In this document: positions 62,693-64,000 of the stretch, piece by piece | How positions within the stretch are numbered: position 1 is the first letter of the stretch | Layout: every line of letters starts with the position of its first letter | Assembly: GCF_007641255.1 (NCBI RefSeq) | Contig: NZ_CP036259.1 | Span: forward strand, 2,604,001 to 2,668,000 | Reading direction: 5' to 3' | Length of the DNA stretch: 64,000 nt | Source of the DNA: Sporomusa termitida | GTDB lineage: Bacteria; Bacillota; Negativicutes; Sporomusales; Sporomusaceae | Notes under the pieces: model-generated | Database searches by the model: none | Told to the model about the DNA's origin: nothing | The model's input: only the letters and a program-made list of their open reading frames with translations | Translations under genes and position numbers: made by a program

Positions 62693-63796
62693 TTATTGTC
62701 CGGTGGCAGCAGCTATCATAGCTTTAACATTCTCCACTTTGGCATTGGGGGGTACACCGCAGCCTGAGGAAAGAATAAAGCCTGGCCCCATGTCCCTGAT
62801 TAAGCGCATACTGTAGTTATATACATCGTCAGGCGTCCCCAGGGTAAACAAGGCCGCCGGAACATCCCCCTTAATGCACATACGGTCACCAAGCACCTCT
62901 TTGATTTTATAAATGTCGGTGGCGGCATCGGTTTCAAATACACACTTCCCGTTCGGGAAAGAGCGGAAAAACTCCAGGTCCCGTTCCCAGTGCGAATCAA
63001 TGTGAAAGTTTACAACAGCCCCTTCTTCAATGATAACGTCGGCTGTTTCCTTAAGATATTTCCAGACAAACCGCTGCCACAGCTTCGGCACAAAAAACTC
63101 ACTGGCCCCGCGGGCCGGCGATAAAAATACAACCTCCGGCTTAGCTGCCCGTATCTGTTGCCGCAAGTGTTCATGATTTTCCTGTTGGATTACGTCCAGG
63201 ACAGCCTCAACCTTGTCGGGAATCTTATACAAATCCCTGACAAATTTAGGCATGGAGCGCCCGCCATTAAGATACTCGTACACAACTGCGCCGGACAGCG
63301 GGGCATATACCAGGCAGCCATTGTCTTCAAAATTTTTAATCATTTGCGGCGTTTCCGCCAGTTCGGCAAACAGCTTGTCAAGCGGAATATTCAGCCTGTT
63401 TTGCAAATAATCCATCATAAACGGTGTCCAGCCTTTATTGAGGATCGTGTCATAATCCTCGACTGTCATCATTTCCTGTTCCTGCAATTGCCACATCACG
63501 TTGTCCGGCAATTCAACTCCCGGGAGTTTGACCTTAGCCATATACACAAGGGGCATAATGGCCCCAAAGGCAACCGGATTGGTAGTTCCGTCAGCCCCTA
63601 ATGCCTTCATTGATTCGACCATCACCTGATTGGATCTTTTTAAACTTGAGCAAAAATCTGCCAGCTTAACCCCCAGATGCTGAGCACAGAAGGCATCGGC
63701 GATCGGTATTACCGGCGTCCTGTCGGGTTTTTCCAGGGCAATCGCTTTTCTCAGCCTGTCCTTGCGTTCCTGGAGCAATTCTGCATTTGATTTCAC
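62693..63796 (-). CDS. URO-D/MtaA-CmuA family methyltransferase-like protein, paralogue 3
   Basis: 367 residues, closest in layout to paralogue 1 (KPDRTPVIPIADAFCAQHLGVKL; GCGVPPNAKVENVKAMIAAATGQ). The first metal motif is FHIDSHWE, again H-x-D, followed after about 80 residues by the Cys. It is the first gene of the operon with the enoate-reductase-like gene, so methyl transfer and C=C reduction may act on the same substrate class. A 15-bp inverted repeat lies upstream (63856-63896). Confidence 0.86.
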   Translation of the reverse strand: MKSNAELLQERKDRLRKAIALEKPDRTPVIPIADAFCAQHLGVKLADFCSSLKRSNQVMVESMKALGADGTTNPVAFGAIMPLVYMAKVKLPGVELPDNVMWQLQEQEMMTVEDYDTILNKGWTPFMMDYLQNRLNIPLDKLFAELAETPQMIKNFEDNGCLVYAPLSGAVVYEYLNGGRSMPKFVRDLYKIPDKVEAVLDVIQQENHEHLRQQIRAAKPEVVFLSPARGASEFFVPKLWQRFVWKYLKETADVIIEEGAVVNFHIDSHWERDLEFFRSFPNGKCVFETDAATDIYKIKEVLGDRMCIKGDVPAALFTLGTPDDVYNYSMRLIRDMGPGFILSSGCGVPPNAKVENVKAMIAAATGQ

Positions 63797-63855
63797 AATA
63801 TCCCTCCGCTTCTAAAATAAAAATCTTGGGTCGATTACAAAACAACATTTTTAAT

Positions 63856-63896
63856 CCCTGGCACTGATTCCCTACAACTTTGAATCAGTGCCAGGG
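63856..63896. repeat. 15-bp perfect inverted repeat upstream of paralogue 3
   Basis: CCCTGGCACTGATTC at 63856-63870 pairs with 63882-63896. It lies 60 nt before the ATG at 63796 and has no T-tract, so it may be an operator or an mRNA leader hairpin. Confidence 0.6.
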
Positions 63897-64000
63897 CAGG
63901 CAGGGGCTGGTAAGCATGCGTCTGCCTATTGAGGAAATATTACAAATTCTTAGTTTATTGTAGCATGACTAACGTTCCGCTTATATGTATCTAAATCCTG

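Overview
The window looks like a chromosomal segment of an anaerobic, endospore-forming, outer-membrane-bearing Firmicute of the Negativicutes, most like Sporomusa (Sporomusaceae). The grounds are: a 16S rRNA gene with a long hairpin insertion in variable region 1; an S-layer-homology porin and a second beta-barrel porin next to spore genes (a Spo0E-like phosphatase, a collagen-like exosporium-type protein, a SigmaK-type promoter); and several corrinoid-type URO-D methyltransferases as used by methyl-group-using acetogens. This assignment is inferred from sequence features only.

Layout. 1-1000: 5' part of a 16S rRNA gene on the minus strand with two upstream promoters. 1.0-10.2 kb: Spo0E-like protein, two radical SAM proteins, a cell-wall amidase, oligoendopeptidase F, a zinc-ribbon protein and a three-gene non-homologous end-joining operon (ligase, Ku, polymerase as separate genes). 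10.3-18.6 kb: housekeeping metabolism (PEP carboxykinase, threonine synthase, Cys-tRNA(Pro) deacylase, HD-GYP protein, NAD synthetase). 18.6-22.9 kb: repeat-rich accessory stretch with small or poorly characterised genes and a candidate structured small RNA at 22.77 kb. 22.9-27.5 kb: TetR-controlled two-ATPase ABC-2 drug exporter with a 24-bp perfect palindromic operator. 27.7-34.4 kb: one long operon of a GntR regulator, a polyamine-type ABC importer, a PfkB sugar kinase and an ADP-ribosylglycohydrolase, which looks like uptake plus cleavage plus phosphorylation of a glycosylated compound.

34.7-42 kb: a sigma-54 activator, a frameshifted AAA ATPase, YjbQ, an alkyltransferase, a rubrerythrin-like protein, a decayed histidine kinase, a ZTP riboswitch ahead of a Rex-like repressor, several small proteins, an apparently orphan cobalamin riboswitch and an acetyltransferase. 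42.3-45.1 kb: a divergent spore-surface locus (collagen-like protein and two homologous proteins, the second apparently starting at ACG). 45.3-48.3 kb: a pair of nitrogenase-component-1-like proteins with a leader that resembles a cobalamin-riboswitch tail, next to a decayed moeA. 48.4-64 kb: an oxalate/formate-type transporter, then a probable methyl-donor/aromatic catabolism island with three intact URO-D methyltransferases and one deleted remnant, a LysR regulator, two porins, two MFS transporters, a metallo-beta-lactamase-fold hydrolase and an enoate-reductase-type flavoenzyme.

At least four decayed or frameshifted genes (36.3, 38.6, 48.2 and 52.5 kb) were found by reading intergenic DNA. 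The observations I rate highest are the ZTP riboswitch in front of a Rex homologue whose glycine-rich NAD motif is degenerate, the small RNA at 22.77 kb, the importer/kinase/ADP-ribosylglycohydrolase operon, the nitrogenase-like pair, and the URO-D family with an H-x-D in place of the usual H-x-C zinc motif.
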